Shown here: positions 25,067 through 33,648 of the stretch, piece after piece | Layout of the letters: each line of letters opens with the position of its first letter | Numbering within the stretch: the first letter of the stretch is position 1 | Assembly (NCBI RefSeq): GCF_023091225.1 | Contig: NZ_JAHWXM010000001.1 | Location: 2,315,913 to 2,379,912 of the forward strand | Source: Microbacterium galbinum | Lineage (GTDB): Bacteria; Actinomycetota; Actinomycetes; Actinomycetales; Microbacteriaceae | Direction: 5' to 3' | Length of the DNA: 64,000 nt | Program-made: the position numbers and the translations under genes | Notes under the pieces: generated by a model | What the model saw: the letters and a program-made list of their open reading frames with translations, nothing else | Databases searched by the model: none | Told to the model about the DNA's origin: nothing

Positions 25067-26635
25067 ATGACCGTTCTCTCCTCGCCCCCGACGGCACTTG
25101 TGCCGGGGCGCCGCAGGCCCCTGGCGATCGTCGCCGCCCTCAGCGCGACCCTGCTGGCGCTCGCCGGATGCGCGACCGCCACGCCCTCCGACGACACGAC
25201 GGCGGATGCCGCGTCCGCGGTGTACCGCATCGGCATCAGCGATCCCGGCGCCGAGCTCGACCCGCTGACGGTCGCCGACGGCGACGCGCAGCTGATCACG
25301 GGGCTCGTCACGGAGCAGCTCGTGAGCTTCACCGCCGACGGCGAGGCGCTGCCGCGTCTCGCGACCGACTGGGAGGCATCCGACGACGGTCTCACCTGGA
25401 CGTTCACGCTGCGCGAGGGGGCGACGTTCAACGACGGCGACCCGGTCACCGCCGACGACGTCGTGGCGACGTTCGACGCCCTCATCGGCGACGACAGCAT
25501 CTCGCCCGCGAAGAGCGCGTTCACCGGCATCCTCGACTCCGTCGCCGCCACCGACGAGGGCACCGTGACGTTCACGCTCGCGCGGCCGTTCTCGGACTTC
25601 CCGCGTCTGCTCGCGGGCAACAACACCGGCATCCTGCCCGCCGACTACGAACCCGGCACCTGGCTCGAGAACCCGGTCGGTGCGGGGCAGTTCCTGCTCG
25701 AGGACTACGAGGTCGGCCGCAGTGTCACCTACGTCAAGAACCCCGACTACTGGAACGCCGACGAGATCGCCCTCGACGGCATCGAACTGAAGGTCTACAA
25801 GGATCCGCAGGCGATCGTGCTCGCGTTCCAGGCGGGGGAGATCGACCGCATCACCGTGTCACCCGAGGTGCTCGCGACCGTGAACGTCGACGACTACGAC
25901 ACCCTCTCGGCGGGATACAGCCACTTCTACGGCATCCACCTCAACGTCACCGAGGCCCCGTTCGACGACGTCACGATCCGGCAGGCGCTGGCCTGGGCGA
26001 TCGACCGCGATGCGATCGTCGACCTCGTCTTCGGGGGTACGGCCACACCGGGCAACGACTTCCCCGTGCTGCCGGACTACCTGCCCCAGCCGCTCGACAT
26101 CGAGCAGCGTGCGCAGGATCTCGACAAGGTCGCCGATCTGCTCGACGGGCGCACGGTGTCGTTCACGATCACGACGTCGTTCCAGCTCTACGGCGAGGTG
26201 CTGCAGCAGCAGCTCAACGCGATCGACGGCTTCGACGTGCAGCTCGAGGTGCTCTCCGACGAGCAGTACTACGCCGAGGGCGACGACTCTCCCTGGCTGA
26301 ACGCTCCGCTCACCATCACCAGCTGGGGCAAGCGCGTGCCCTCGCAGTACTACTCGCTCTTCTACGCAGAGGGCGCGGCGTGGAACGCCGCGCACTACGC
26401 CAACCCCGACCTGGGGACGCTCGTCACCGACTTCGACGCCACGACCGACGAAGCCGAGCGCGAGCAGCTCATCACCGAGATCTCGCAGACGGAGTGGACG
26501 GATGTTCCGACGATCATCCCCGCCCTGGTGCGCTCGGAGGTGCTGCAGAACAAGCGGGTCACGGGCGACTTCATCGCCCCGATCGACTTCTGGTCGGGCT
26601 ACAACTTCGCCGGCATCTCGATCGCGAGCGAGTGA
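25067..26635 (+). CDS. Peptide/nickel-type ABC substrate-binding lipoprotein
   Basis: 522 residues, SBP_bac_5 family. The N-terminal signal ends in the lipobox LALAGC (Cys about 34), so it is tethered to the outer face of the membrane. Family hallmarks: WEASDDGLTWTFTLREGATF, NDGDPVTADDVVATFDAL, RQALAWAIDRDAIV. Relatives bind oligopeptides, nickel chelates, opines or plant glycosides; the ligand here is unknown. First gene of a complete importer with two permeases and a fused ATPase. Confidence 0.92.
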   Translation: MTVLSSPPTALVPGRRRPLAIVAALSATLLALAGCATATPSDDTTADAASAVYRIGISDPGAELDPLTVADGDAQLITGLVTEQLVSFTADGEALPRLATDWEASDDGLTWTFTLREGATFNDGDPVTADDVVATFDALIGDDSISPAKSAFTGILDSVAATDEGTVTFTLARPFSDFPRLLAGNNTGILPADYEPGTWLENPVGAGQFLLEDYEVGRSVTYVKNPDYWNADEIALDGIELKVYKDPQAIVLAFQAGEIDRITVSPEVLATVNVDDYDTLSAGYSHFYGIHLNVTEAPFDDVTIRQALAWAIDRDAIVDLVFGGTATPGNDFPVLPDYLPQPLDIEQRAQDLDKVADLLDGRTVSFTITTSFQLYGEVLQQQLNAIDGFDVQLEVLSDEQYYAEGDDSPWLNAPLTITSWGKRVPSQYYSLFYAEGAAWNAAHYANPDLGTLVTDFDATTDEAEREQLITEISQTEWTDVPTIIPALVRSEVLQNKRVTGDFIAPIDFWSGYNFAGISIASE

Positions 26636-26638
26636 CCC

Positions 26639-27682
26639 ATGACCGTCAGCTTCTCGTCGGGCGGGAACGCCGCGACGGCGTCGTCCGCCCGACGGGGGCT
26701 GGCGGTCCTCCGTTCCCGGCACAGCCAGGTGCCGCGACTGATCGGGCAGCGCCTCATCCAGGTGCCGCTCGTGCTGCTCGTGGTGTCGTTGCTGGTGTTC
26801 TGGCTGATCGAGGTCGTACCCGGTGATCCCGGTCGCAACGCCCTCGGCCAGTACGCGACCTCCGAGCAGGTGCAGGCATGGAACGAGGCTCACGGGCTGA
26901 CCGGCTCGCTGGTCTCCCGCTACTTCGCCTGGCTGTTCGGTTTCGTCAAGGGCGACTGGGGCACCAGCCTCATCTACGGCGCTCCGGTGCGAGAACTCGT
27001 GCTGGGGCGCCTCGGCAACTCGCTCTTCCTCGGGGCGGTGGCGTTCGTGATCCTGGTGCCGGTGGCTTTCGGGCTCGGCGCGATCCAGGCCCGCCGTGAG
27101 GGATCGCGCACCGACCGCACGCTCACGATCGCGCTGATGTCGTTGGCCTCCGTGCCGGAGTTCGTGGTCGGCGTGCTGCTGCTGATCGTGTTCAGCCTGT
27201 GGCTCAAGTGGTTCCCGATCCAGTCGTCGATCAGCCTCGACGGCCCTCCGGTCGAGGTGCTGCGGGCGCTCGTGCTGCCGGCGGTGACCCTCGCCCTGGG
27301 CTACCTGTCGGTGTTGGCGCGCATGACCCGCACGGGCGTGCTCGACACCCTCGACTCGCAGTACTACCGCACCGCCGTCATCAAGGGGGTGCACGGTCCG
27401 CAGCTCGCGGTCGGGCACGTGGCGCGCAACGCGCTCATCCCCACGGTGTCGCTGCTGGGCGTCTACGTCGGCACGCTGCTGGGGGGCAGTGCGATCGTCG
27501 AGACGCTGTTCGGTTACCCGGGGCTCGGTGCCCTGCTGGTGTCGGCGACGGTGGAGAAGGACATCTTCCTGCTCGAGTCCGGGGTGATGGTCACGGGGGT
27601 CGTCGCGCTGCTCGCGCTCCTGATCACCGACATCGCCCTCGTGCTCATCGACCCGCGCGTGCGCTTCGACGAAGGGGAATGA
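26639..27682 (+). CDS. ABC transporter permease, DppB type
   Basis: 347 residues, with a 45-residue cytoplasmic extension then about six helices. The first is VPLVLLVVSLLVFWLIEVVP, followed by the PGDP motif of DppB-like proteins. The EAA loop is seen in RTAVIKGVHGPQLAVGHVAR, then NALIPTVSLLGVYVG and GGSAIVETLFGYPGLG. Starts three bases after the binding-protein stop. Forms the translocation pore with 27684-28604. Confidence 0.93.
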   Translation: MTVSFSSGGNAATASSARRGLAVLRSRHSQVPRLIGQRLIQVPLVLLVVSLLVFWLIEVVPGDPGRNALGQYATSEQVQAWNEAHGLTGSLVSRYFAWLFGFVKGDWGTSLIYGAPVRELVLGRLGNSLFLGAVAFVILVPVAFGLGAIQARREGSRTDRTLTIALMSLASVPEFVVGVLLLIVFSLWLKWFPIQSSISLDGPPVEVLRALVLPAVTLALGYLSVLARMTRTGVLDTLDSQYYRTAVIKGVHGPQLAVGHVARNALIPTVSLLGVYVGTLLGGSAIVETLFGYPGLGALLVSATVEKDIFLLESGVMVTGVVALLALLITDIALVLIDPRVRFDEGE

Positions 27683-27683
27683 C

Positions 27684-28604
27684 ATGGCACTCACCGAAGC
27701 GGTGCGCGGTGCCGACCCGGCCGCGATCGACATCATCGAGACGGATGCCGTCGCCACCGGCATCCGTCGTCCTTCTGGATCGCGTTCGCCGCGGCCGCGT
27801 CGCTGGGCCGCTCTCCTGCGCCGCCCGACGTTCGTGATCAGCGCGCTCATCGTGCTGTTCTGGGTCGTGGCCGCCGTGGGGTGGCGCCTCGTCGGCCTCG
27901 ATCCCTTCGCCGACAGCGGCGCCCGCCTGTCGCCGCCGAGCGCCGAGCACTGGTTCGGCACCGACCGCATCGGTCGCGACGTGTTCGCCCGCGTGCTCGC
28001 CGGGGCCGAACCGGCGCTGCTCGTCGGACCGATCGGGGCGGCGCTCGCCACCGCTCTCGGGTCGACGCTCGGCCTCATCGCCGGCTACCGCCGCGGCTGG
28101 GTGGACCAGCTCTTCATGCGCGGTTTCGACGTGTTCCTCACCCTGCCGACGCTGATCTTCCTGCTCGTGATCGTCGGCGCGTTCGGCGGCAGCGCGCCGA
28201 CGATCATCGTGGCGGTGGGCATCCTCTTCGCCCCCGGTATCGCCCGCATCGTGCGCGCCGCCGTGCTCGTCGAGATGGGCAAGCAGTACGTGACCAGTGC
28301 GCGCGTGCAGGGAGAGAGTGCGGTGCGGATCGTCTTCCGCGAGCTGCTGCCGAACGTCTGGCCGCAGGTGCTCGTGCAGGCGACGTTGAGCGTGGCCGGC
28401 GCGATCTTCATCTCGTCGTCACTGTCGTTCCTCGGACTCGCGTCGGCGCCGCCCTCGCCCGACTGGGGGCTCGCGGTCAACGAGAACCGCACCTACCTGC
28501 AGGCCGCGTGGTGGACGCTCGCGTTCCCCACCCTCGCGATCGCCTCGCTCGTGGTCTCCCTCAACCTGATCGCAGACAACTTCCGAGAGGTGTTCCGACG
28601 ATGA
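27684..28604 (+). CDS. ABC transporter permease, DppC type
   Basis: 306 residues. Family signature: an N-terminal helix, then LSPPSAEHWFGTDRIGRDVF. Further helices follow, with the EAA loop KQYVTSARVQGESAVRIVFR and SSSLSFLGLASAPPSPDWG. Starts one base past the DppB-type stop and overlaps the ATPase start by ATGA. Confidence 0.93.
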   Translation: MALTEAVRGADPAAIDIIETDAVATGIRRPSGSRSPRPRRWAALLRRPTFVISALIVLFWVVAAVGWRLVGLDPFADSGARLSPPSAEHWFGTDRIGRDVFARVLAGAEPALLVGPIGAALATALGSTLGLIAGYRRGWVDQLFMRGFDVFLTLPTLIFLLVIVGAFGGSAPTIIVAVGILFAPGIARIVRAAVLVEMGKQYVTSARVQGESAVRIVFRELLPNVWPQVLVQATLSVAGAIFISSSLSFLGLASAPPSPDWGLAVNENRTYLQAAWWTLAFPTLAIASLVVSLNLIADNFREVFRR

Positions 28605-30163
28605 CCGAACCACTGGTGAGCGTGCGCGGACTGACCGTCGACTACGAGGTCGAGGGTCAGCGGCGGCGGGCCGTCGACGGCGTCGACTTCGACATCGAGC
28701 CCGGTGGATCACTGGGACTCGTGGGGGAGTCGGGGTCGGGCAAGAGCACGATCGCCTTCGCCCTGGCGCGTTACCTGCCGGCGGGGGCCCGGGTGAGTGC
28801 CGAGCGGCTGACCGTCGCCGGGCACGACGTGCTCGGTCTCGGACCGCGGGAACTGCGCGAGTACCGTCGAGGCTCGATCGGCTTCGTCTATCAGGAGCCC
28901 GCGCGGGCGCTCAACCCCACTCGGTCGGTCGGCAGCCAGGTCGCCGAGACGTACCGCTTGCAGGGTCTGCGCTCGGCGGCGGCGCGGGCGGCGACCATCG
29001 CCGCGTTCGCCGACGTCGGCCTGCCCGACCCCGCCTCGTTGGTCCATCGATTCCCGCACGAGCTCTCGGGAGGGCAGCAGCAGCGCGTCGTCATCGCGAT
29101 GGCGCTCGCCGCGGATCCGCGCCTGCTCATCCTCGACGAGCCGACCACCGGGCTCGACAGCCGGGTCGAGGCCGAGGTCATCGCGCTCGTCGGCCGACTG
29201 CGCCGGGAGCGCGGGTTCGCCACCCTGCTCATCAGCCACAACCTGCCGCTCGTCGCGAGCCACACCGAGCGGATCGGGGTGCTCGAGCGCGGCATCCTCG
29301 TCGAGCACGGTGAAGCCGCGGGCCTCGTCGAGACCCCGCTGCACCCGTACTCGCGTGTGCTGGTGGAGGCGGTGCCCTCGCTCGACGCGCCGTCGCGCCC
29401 CGTCGAGCCCGAACACGCGCAGCCGCTGCTGTCGGTGCGCGGTGTCACGAAGCGCTACGGCGCGCACCTCGCGCTCGACGGCGTCGACCTCGACATCGGC
29501 CGCGGCGAAGTGCTCGGCCTCGTCGGCGAATCGGGCAGTGGCAAGACCACGCTCGGCCGGGTGATCGCGGGGCTCGCGCGCTCCGAGGGCACGGTGGAGT
29601 TGGACGGTTCGGATGCCGCGGACGCGGTGCCCGTGCAGTTCGTGTTCCAGAGTCCCGACGCCTCGCTCAACCCGCGGCGCACCGTGCGGCAGACGCTCAC
29701 GCGATCGATCCAGCTGCTGCGCGGAGACACCGACGCCGAAGAGCTCGCCCTCTCGACCGGACTCGCGGGCGACGTGCTCGACAAGCTCCCCGACGAACTC
29801 TCCGGCGGCCAGAAGCAGCGCGTCGCGATCGCCCGTGCCTTCGCCGGCCGCAGCCCGCTCGTGGTGTGCGACGAACCGACCTCGGCGCTCGACGTGAGCG
29901 TGCAGGCGCGCGTGCTCGACCTGCTCGTCGAGCTGCAGGAGCGCACCGGGGTGTCGTACCTCTTCATCACGCACGACCTCGCTGTCGTCCGCCGCATCGC
30001 GCATCGCGTCGCCGTGCTCAACGGCGGACGCATCGTCGAGACCGGAGCGGTCGACGACGTGCTCGGTGCGCCCCGGCATCCGTACTCGGCATCCCTCGTG
30101 GATGCCGCCCGCAGCCTGCGCGGCGAGACCACGCGGGGGCTCCGCGACGTCATCGCCGCGTAG
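28601..30163 (+). CDS. Fused DppD-DppF ABC ATPase
   Basis: 520 residues carrying two complete nucleotide-binding domains. Domain 1: GESGSGKST, HELSGGQQQRVVIAMAL, LLILDEPTTGLD. Domain 2: GESGSGKTT, ELSGGQKQRVAIARAF, VVCDEPTSALD. In most organisms these are two subunits; fusion is common in actinobacteria and means one chain powers the importer. It overlaps the DppC-type gene by ATGA and ends the operon, followed 12 bp later by a strong hairpin. Confidence 0.94.
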   Translation: MTEPLVSVRGLTVDYEVEGQRRRAVDGVDFDIEPGGSLGLVGESGSGKSTIAFALARYLPAGARVSAERLTVAGHDVLGLGPRELREYRRGSIGFVYQEPARALNPTRSVGSQVAETYRLQGLRSAAARAATIAAFADVGLPDPASLVHRFPHELSGGQQQRVVIAMALAADPRLLILDEPTTGLDSRVEAEVIALVGRLRRERGFATLLISHNLPLVASHTERIGVLERGILVEHGEAAGLVETPLHPYSRVLVEAVPSLDAPSRPVEPEHAQPLLSVRGVTKRYGAHLALDGVDLDIGRGEVLGLVGESGSGKTTLGRVIAGLARSEGTVELDGSDAADAVPVQFVFQSPDASLNPRRTVRQTLTRSIQLLRGDTDAEELALSTGLAGDVLDKLPDELSGGQKQRVAIARAFAGRSPLVVCDEPTSALDVSVQARVLDLLVELQERTGVSYLFITHDLAVVRRIAHRVAVLNGGRIVETGAVDDVLGAPRHPYSASLVDAARSLRGETTRGLRDVIAA

Positions 30164-30174
30164 GCCCGCGAAGG

Positions 30175-30207
30175 ACCGGGCGCGACCTGCGGGAGGTCGC
30201 GCCCGGT
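30175..30207 (+). terminator. Terminator of the ABC importer operon
   Basis: ACCGGGCGCGACCT (30175-30188) pairs perfectly over 14 bp with AGGTCGCGCCCGGT (30194-30207) around GCGGG. It begins 12 bases after the stop codon. Confidence 0.85.
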
Positions 30208-30219
30208 CGTCTCCTCGGG

Positions 30220-30303
30220 CCCTGCGTTGCTGAGCGTGGGCCCTGCGTTGATGAGCGTGAGTCCTGCGTTGCTGAGATTGAGCCCTGGGTTGCTGAGCTT
30301 GTC
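30220..30303. repeat. Four tandem 21-bp repeats
   Basis: Units start at 30220, 30241, 30262 and 30283, each a variant of CCCTGCGTTGCTGAGCGTG plus two bases, differing at 1-6 positions. The last unit runs into the GAGCTTGTCGAAG palindrome. No coding frame uses them. Confidence 0.8.
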
Positions 30304-30334
30304 GAAGCATCGCGGGGCGGGACCCTTCGACAAG
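30298..30334. repeat. CTTGTCGAAG inverted repeat
   Basis: CTTGTCGAAG (30298-30307) and CTTCGACAAG (30325-30334) pair perfectly over 10 bp with a 17-base loop. A single arm with the same flanks (CGCTGAGCTTGTCGAAGC) recurs at 41620-41636. This is a common interspersed palindrome core in actinobacteria. Confidence 0.7.
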
Positions 30335-30365
30335 TTCCGGGACCCGAATCCGAGCGGCCCGCGTT

Positions 30366-30444
30366 CATAACTCCTCAAGAACGCGTCCGCCGGGCCTTGA
30401 AACAGCCGAATCCGGCCCGATCTTCCCGATTCTCCGGAGTTATG
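30366..30444. repeat. Hairpin element A (79 bp)
   Basis: Outer arms CATAACTCC (30366-30374) and GGAGTTATG (30436-30444) pair perfectly. An inner stem CGGGCC (30391-30396) pairs with GGCCCG (30414-30419). Its interior shares GAATCCGGCCCGA and the CCGATTCTCCGGAGT end with element C. Nineteen bases separate it from element B. See the findings for the family. Confidence 0.8.
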
Positions 30445-30462
30445 CGCGGCCCCTGCGTACCC

Positions 30463-30536
30463 AACTCAGGACAAACCGAGCTCGGCGGACCGAAATCCAT
30501 TGTTTCTGGCCCGATTCCGCCCGTTTGTCCTGAGTT
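30463..30536. repeat. Hairpin element B (74 bp)
   Basis: Outer arms AACTCAGGACAAAC (30463-30476) and GTTTGTCCTGAGTT (30523-30536) match over 14 bp without error. Inner stem GGCGGA (30484-30489) with TCCGCC (30516-30521). Interior aligns with elements D and F. The remaining gap 30537-30667 up to the catalase stop holds nothing I recognise. Confidence 0.82.
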
Positions 30537-30667
30537 AGGACGGCGTCCGCCTGTCGCGCGTACACTCGCGGGACGCATCAGAACATCTCGTCCGCACACG
30601 GTCCGCTCGCCCGCGCCGATTCCGGGAACAGGGCGTTCGTGTCCCTGGCGGGCTAGTGCGACCAGGT

Positions 30668-31957
30668 CTATCCGGTCGGGTACCTCGAGGACCTGCGCCG
30701 CGAATGGCCTGACTGACCGAGTCGCGCGAGGGCGTCGGCGATCGCCGCGCCCTCGGCCGCGTCGATGCGGCGCCAGAACTCCACGGCGCGCTCGCGCAGC
30801 GCCGGGTCGGTGATCTCGGCGAGCTGCGACACGACCACGCCGCGCAACCTCGCTCGGCCGGGATCGTCGAGCACCCGGCGCACGAGGTCACCCGCCTGGC
30901 GGAAGTCGTCGGCGGCGTCCCACTCCCGGGCGCGCGCGGCGAGGTCGTCGTCCCAGCCGGGGGCGGATGCCGTGAACGGCGCGACCGCACGACTCGCGAC
31001 CCCCTCCTGCACGCGGTGCCGGTGGAAGCGCCAGTAGCTGTCGATGCGCGAGAGCAGCATCGGGTCGGGGCTCGGGCCGATGCCGGGAACGAAGCTCGAT
31101 GGGGCGAACGCCGCCTGTTCGATCTCGGCGACCTCGTCGTCGGGGTTGCGGTCGAGCACGAGCCGGCCGACCTCGATCAGCGGATACGACGCTTTCGGCC
31201 AGGTCTTGGTGAGGTCGAACGCGTTGAACGGGGCGCTGCGGGCGTCGTCGTCGGGCATGACCTGCACCGACAGCGTCCACGACGGATGCTCTCCCCGGTC
31301 GATCGCGGCGCGCAGGTCGTGCCGCTGATGGTCGACCTCGGTCTCGTCGATCTCGGATGCCTCGTCGTCGGAGAGGTTCGAGATGCCCTGGTCGGTGCGC
31401 AGGTGGTACTTGACCCAGAAGCGCTCGCCGGCGGCACTCACCCACTGGAACGTGTGCGATCCGAAGCCGTCCTGGTGCCGCCACGACCGCGGGATGCCGC
31501 GGTCGCTCAGCAGCCACGCCACCTGGTGGGCGGACTCGGGGTTGCGGGTCCAGAAGTCCCAGAGCCGGTCGTAGTCGAAGACCGAGCCGTCGCGGTACAT
31601 CTTGTGGGCGACGACGAGAGAGGCGAACTTCGCCTCGTCACGCAGGAAGAAGACGGGGGAGTTGTTGCCGACGAGGTCGTACTCGCCGTCGGGGGTGAGG
31701 AACTTCACGGCGAAACCGCGCAGGTCGCGCCAGGCCTCGCGGCTGCCCCGGTAGCCGAGAGTCGCCGAGAATCGCACGACGACATCGGTGCGGATGCCGG
31801 GCTGGAAGAGCCCCGCGTGCGTGAAGGCGCGCACGTCGCCGGTGGTCTCGAAGAAGCCGAGCGCACCCCCGCCCTTCGAGTGGCGGATGCGCACGGGGAC
31901 CGGTCCGGGGTCGGCGGCCGGGTAGTCGGCGCGACGTGCGGTGGTCCCCGTGCTCAC
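30668..31957 (-). CDS. Short catalase-like protein
   Basis: 429 residues from GTG 31957, four bases after the DUF427 stop. Haem-catalase landmarks: active-site His in RIRHSKGGGALGFF, Asn in DLVGNNSPVFFLRDEAKF, and the axial-Tyr region SRIDSYWRFHRHRV. It lacks about 20 residues of the usual N-terminal arm (the LLEK-FNRERIPERVVHAKG region starts only at the His). The C-terminus is of the small-subunit type. It should decompose peroxide, but the shortened arm may alter tetramer threading or activity. An earlier in-frame start at 32095 would lie inside the DUF427 gene and has no homology. Confidence 0.85.
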   Translation of the reverse strand: MSTGTTARRADYPAADPGPVPVRIRHSKGGGALGFFETTGDVRAFTHAGLFQPGIRTDVVVRFSATLGYRGSREAWRDLRGFAVKFLTPDGEYDLVGNNSPVFFLRDEAKFASLVVAHKMYRDGSVFDYDRLWDFWTRNPESAHQVAWLLSDRGIPRSWRHQDGFGSHTFQWVSAAGERFWVKYHLRTDQGISNLSDDEASEIDETEVDHQRHDLRAAIDRGEHPSWTLSVQVMPDDDARSAPFNAFDLTKTWPKASYPLIEVGRLVLDRNPDDEVAEIEQAAFAPSSFVPGIGPSPDPMLLSRIDSYWRFHRHRVQEGVASRAVAPFTASAPGWDDDLAARAREWDAADDFRQAGDLVRRVLDDPGRARLRGVVVSQLAEITDPALRERAVEFWRRIDAAEGAAIADALARLGQSGHSRRRSSRYPTG

Positions 31958-31961
31958 CGGG

Positions 31962-32363
31962 TCAGGCCTTTGCGCCGGGGCCGTCGCCCACGGGGCGGAT
32001 CTCGAGGGAGTCGTAGAACGCGATGTGCCCGCCGATGGGCGTGAACGCGCTGATGGGTTCGGGGTACGACCACGCGACGGGCGAGGCATCCGCACCGTCG
32101 GCGAGGGCCCAGTAGTCGCTGGCGACGCCCTTGAACGGGCAGAACGTGGTGTTCTCGACGCGGCGCAGCCGGGTGAGGTCGACGTCGCCGCGCGGGAAGT
32201 AGAGCCGCGTGGGCACGTCGACCTCGTGCAGTTCGATGACGTTCGAGCTGGTGGCGATGCGTTCGTCGCCGCTCCAGACCTCCACCGTTCCCTCGTGCGC
32301 GGTCAGGTGCACGAGGCCGTCGGTGGCGATGCCGGGGGCGTCGAGCACGGCGGAATCGGTCAT
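31962..32363 (-). CDS. DUF427 domain protein, copy 2
   Basis: 133 residues from ATG 32363 (ribosome site AAGGAGGAACACC). Motifs TTFCPFKGVASDYWALADG and VAWSYPEPISAFTPIGGHIAFY match copy 1 at 24660. A second in-frame ATG at 32444 also has an excellent GGAGGAG site and would add 27 basic residues, so two starts are possible. The gene is coupled to the catalase that follows, a pairing that hints at an oxidative or xenobiotic-stress role, otherwise unknown. Confidence 0.85.
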   Translation of the reverse strand: MTDSAVLDAPGIATDGLVHLTAHEGTVEVWSGDERIATSSNVIELHEVDVPTRLYFPRGDVDLTRLRRVENTTFCPFKGVASDYWALADGADASPVAWSYPEPISAFTPIGGHIAFYDSLEIRPVGDGPGAKA

Positions 32364-32625
32364 GGTGTTCCTCCTTCGGGGTGGCCGGGCGCCGAAGAGG
32401 AACGTCGCGTGCTGGATCACGAGCGTCGCGGTGGGTTCGAGCATCTTCTCCTCCTCGGTCGGATGACACGCCCATCAAAGCCCCGTCGCCCGGATCGCGC
32501 GACGATGGTTCCTCTCGGTGACGACACATGACTCCGGATGACGCGCGCGGTCTCCGCGTGACCGGCGTTGACGCCCCGTGAACCGCACCGTTCCGCTCGT
32601 CGAGGGGCCGCTCTAACGTGGCGCC

Positions 32626-33648
32626 ATGTCAACCCCGCACTCGCCCGCCGGCGTCACCGAGTCCCTGCACATCGGTCTGTTCGCGCACCTCGCCGATCAT
32701 CGCGGCGCGGTCGAGCAGACGTACCTCGACTACCTCGATCTGTTCGTGCATGCCGAGGGGCTGGGCGTCGGGTCGGCGTGGGTGCGTCAGTTCCATCTGG
32801 CGAAACCGGATGCCGGTCGGCTGGGTGGCCTGCCGTCGCCGTTCGTGTTCCTGGGCGCCCTCGCCGCGCGCACCTCGACACTGCGGCTGGGCACGGCGGC
32901 GATCACGCTTCCGCTCGAGCAGGTGCTGCGGGTGGCGGAGGATGCCGCGGTGCTCGACGCACTCAGCGGGGGCCGGGTGGAGTTGGGGCTCGCGAACGGC
33001 GGACAGCCGCAGACGGCATCCGCGTTCGGCATCCCGCACATCGGCGATCGCACGCAGAGCCGCCGGGCCTATCTCGAGGCCGTCGATCGGCTGGCCGCCG
33101 CCCTGCGCGGCGAGGCCGTGACCGTCGACGGCGAGGTGATCGCCCCGGCGCGACCGGACCTCGCCGACCGGATCTGGCACGCGACCCTCACCGCGCAGAG
33201 CGCGTACGAGACCGGTCAGCGAGGCGAGGGCGTGCTGATCGGCACCACCCAGGTCGTGCCGGCCGAGGCGTACCACCGGGGTCTCGCCGAGGGGGCGGTG
33301 CCGCGGCTCGGCTTGTCGACGTGGATCTTCCCCGGCCGCACGCGTGAGGAGGCCCTCGCCCAGGCCGAGGAGGGGCTGATCGCGAAGTGGCAGTGGGCGC
33401 GGGACTTCCTGCCCCAGGCCGACTCGACCGCGCAGATCGCCGAGCGCCTCAACCTGCACTACGGCACGGCCGACGACATCGCGGCGTCGATCGCGACCCA
33501 CCCGGCGTTCGCCCACACGACGCAGATCCAGTTGCAGCTCGATGGCCTCTACCGTTCGCTCGAGCAGCAGAAGGACGCCCTCGAGCTCTTCACCTCCGAC
33601 GTCGCACCGGCGCTGAACGCGGCGATCCGCCGCGAGGTGGCCGCATGA
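32626..33648 (+). CDS. LLM-class flavin-dependent oxidoreductase
   Basis: 340 residues, bacterial-luciferase-like TIM barrel. Segments ASAWVRQF-like (GVGSAWVRQFHLAKPDAG), TLRLGTAAITLPLEQVLRV and DALSGGRVELGLANGG are typical of F420- or FMN-dependent monooxygenases. First gene of a four-gene operon; a leaderless start is suggested by TAACGT (32614-32619) six bases before ATG and no ribosome site. Substrate unknown; context suggests oxidation of an organosulfur compound. Confidence 0.88.
   Translation: MSTPHSPAGVTESLHIGLFAHLADHRGAVEQTYLDYLDLFVHAEGLGVGSAWVRQFHLAKPDAGRLGGLPSPFVFLGALAARTSTLRLGTAAITLPLEQVLRVAEDAAVLDALSGGRVELGLANGGQPQTASAFGIPHIGDRTQSRRAYLEAVDRLAAALRGEAVTVDGEVIAPARPDLADRIWHATLTAQSAYETGQRGEGVLIGTTQVVPAEAYHRGLAEGAVPRLGLSTWIFPGRTREEALAQAEEGLIAKWQWARDFLPQADSTAQIAERLNLHYGTADDIAASIATHPAFAHTTQIQLQLDGLYRSLEQQKDALELFTSDVAPALNAAIRREVAA

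Noticed and set aside
30463..30536. Resemblance to integron attC sites (CCCAAC ... GTTAGG ends; 52592 element also ends GTTGGG)
   Set aside because: Other members lack the RYYYAAC/GTTRRRY ends, arms lack the extrahelical base pattern, elements are not between cassette genes, and no integrase is seen.
32364..32625. Riboswitch upstream of the sulfur operon
   Set aside because: The predicted start is leaderless and I find no SAM or other riboswitch core; the gap looks like a plain divergent promoter.
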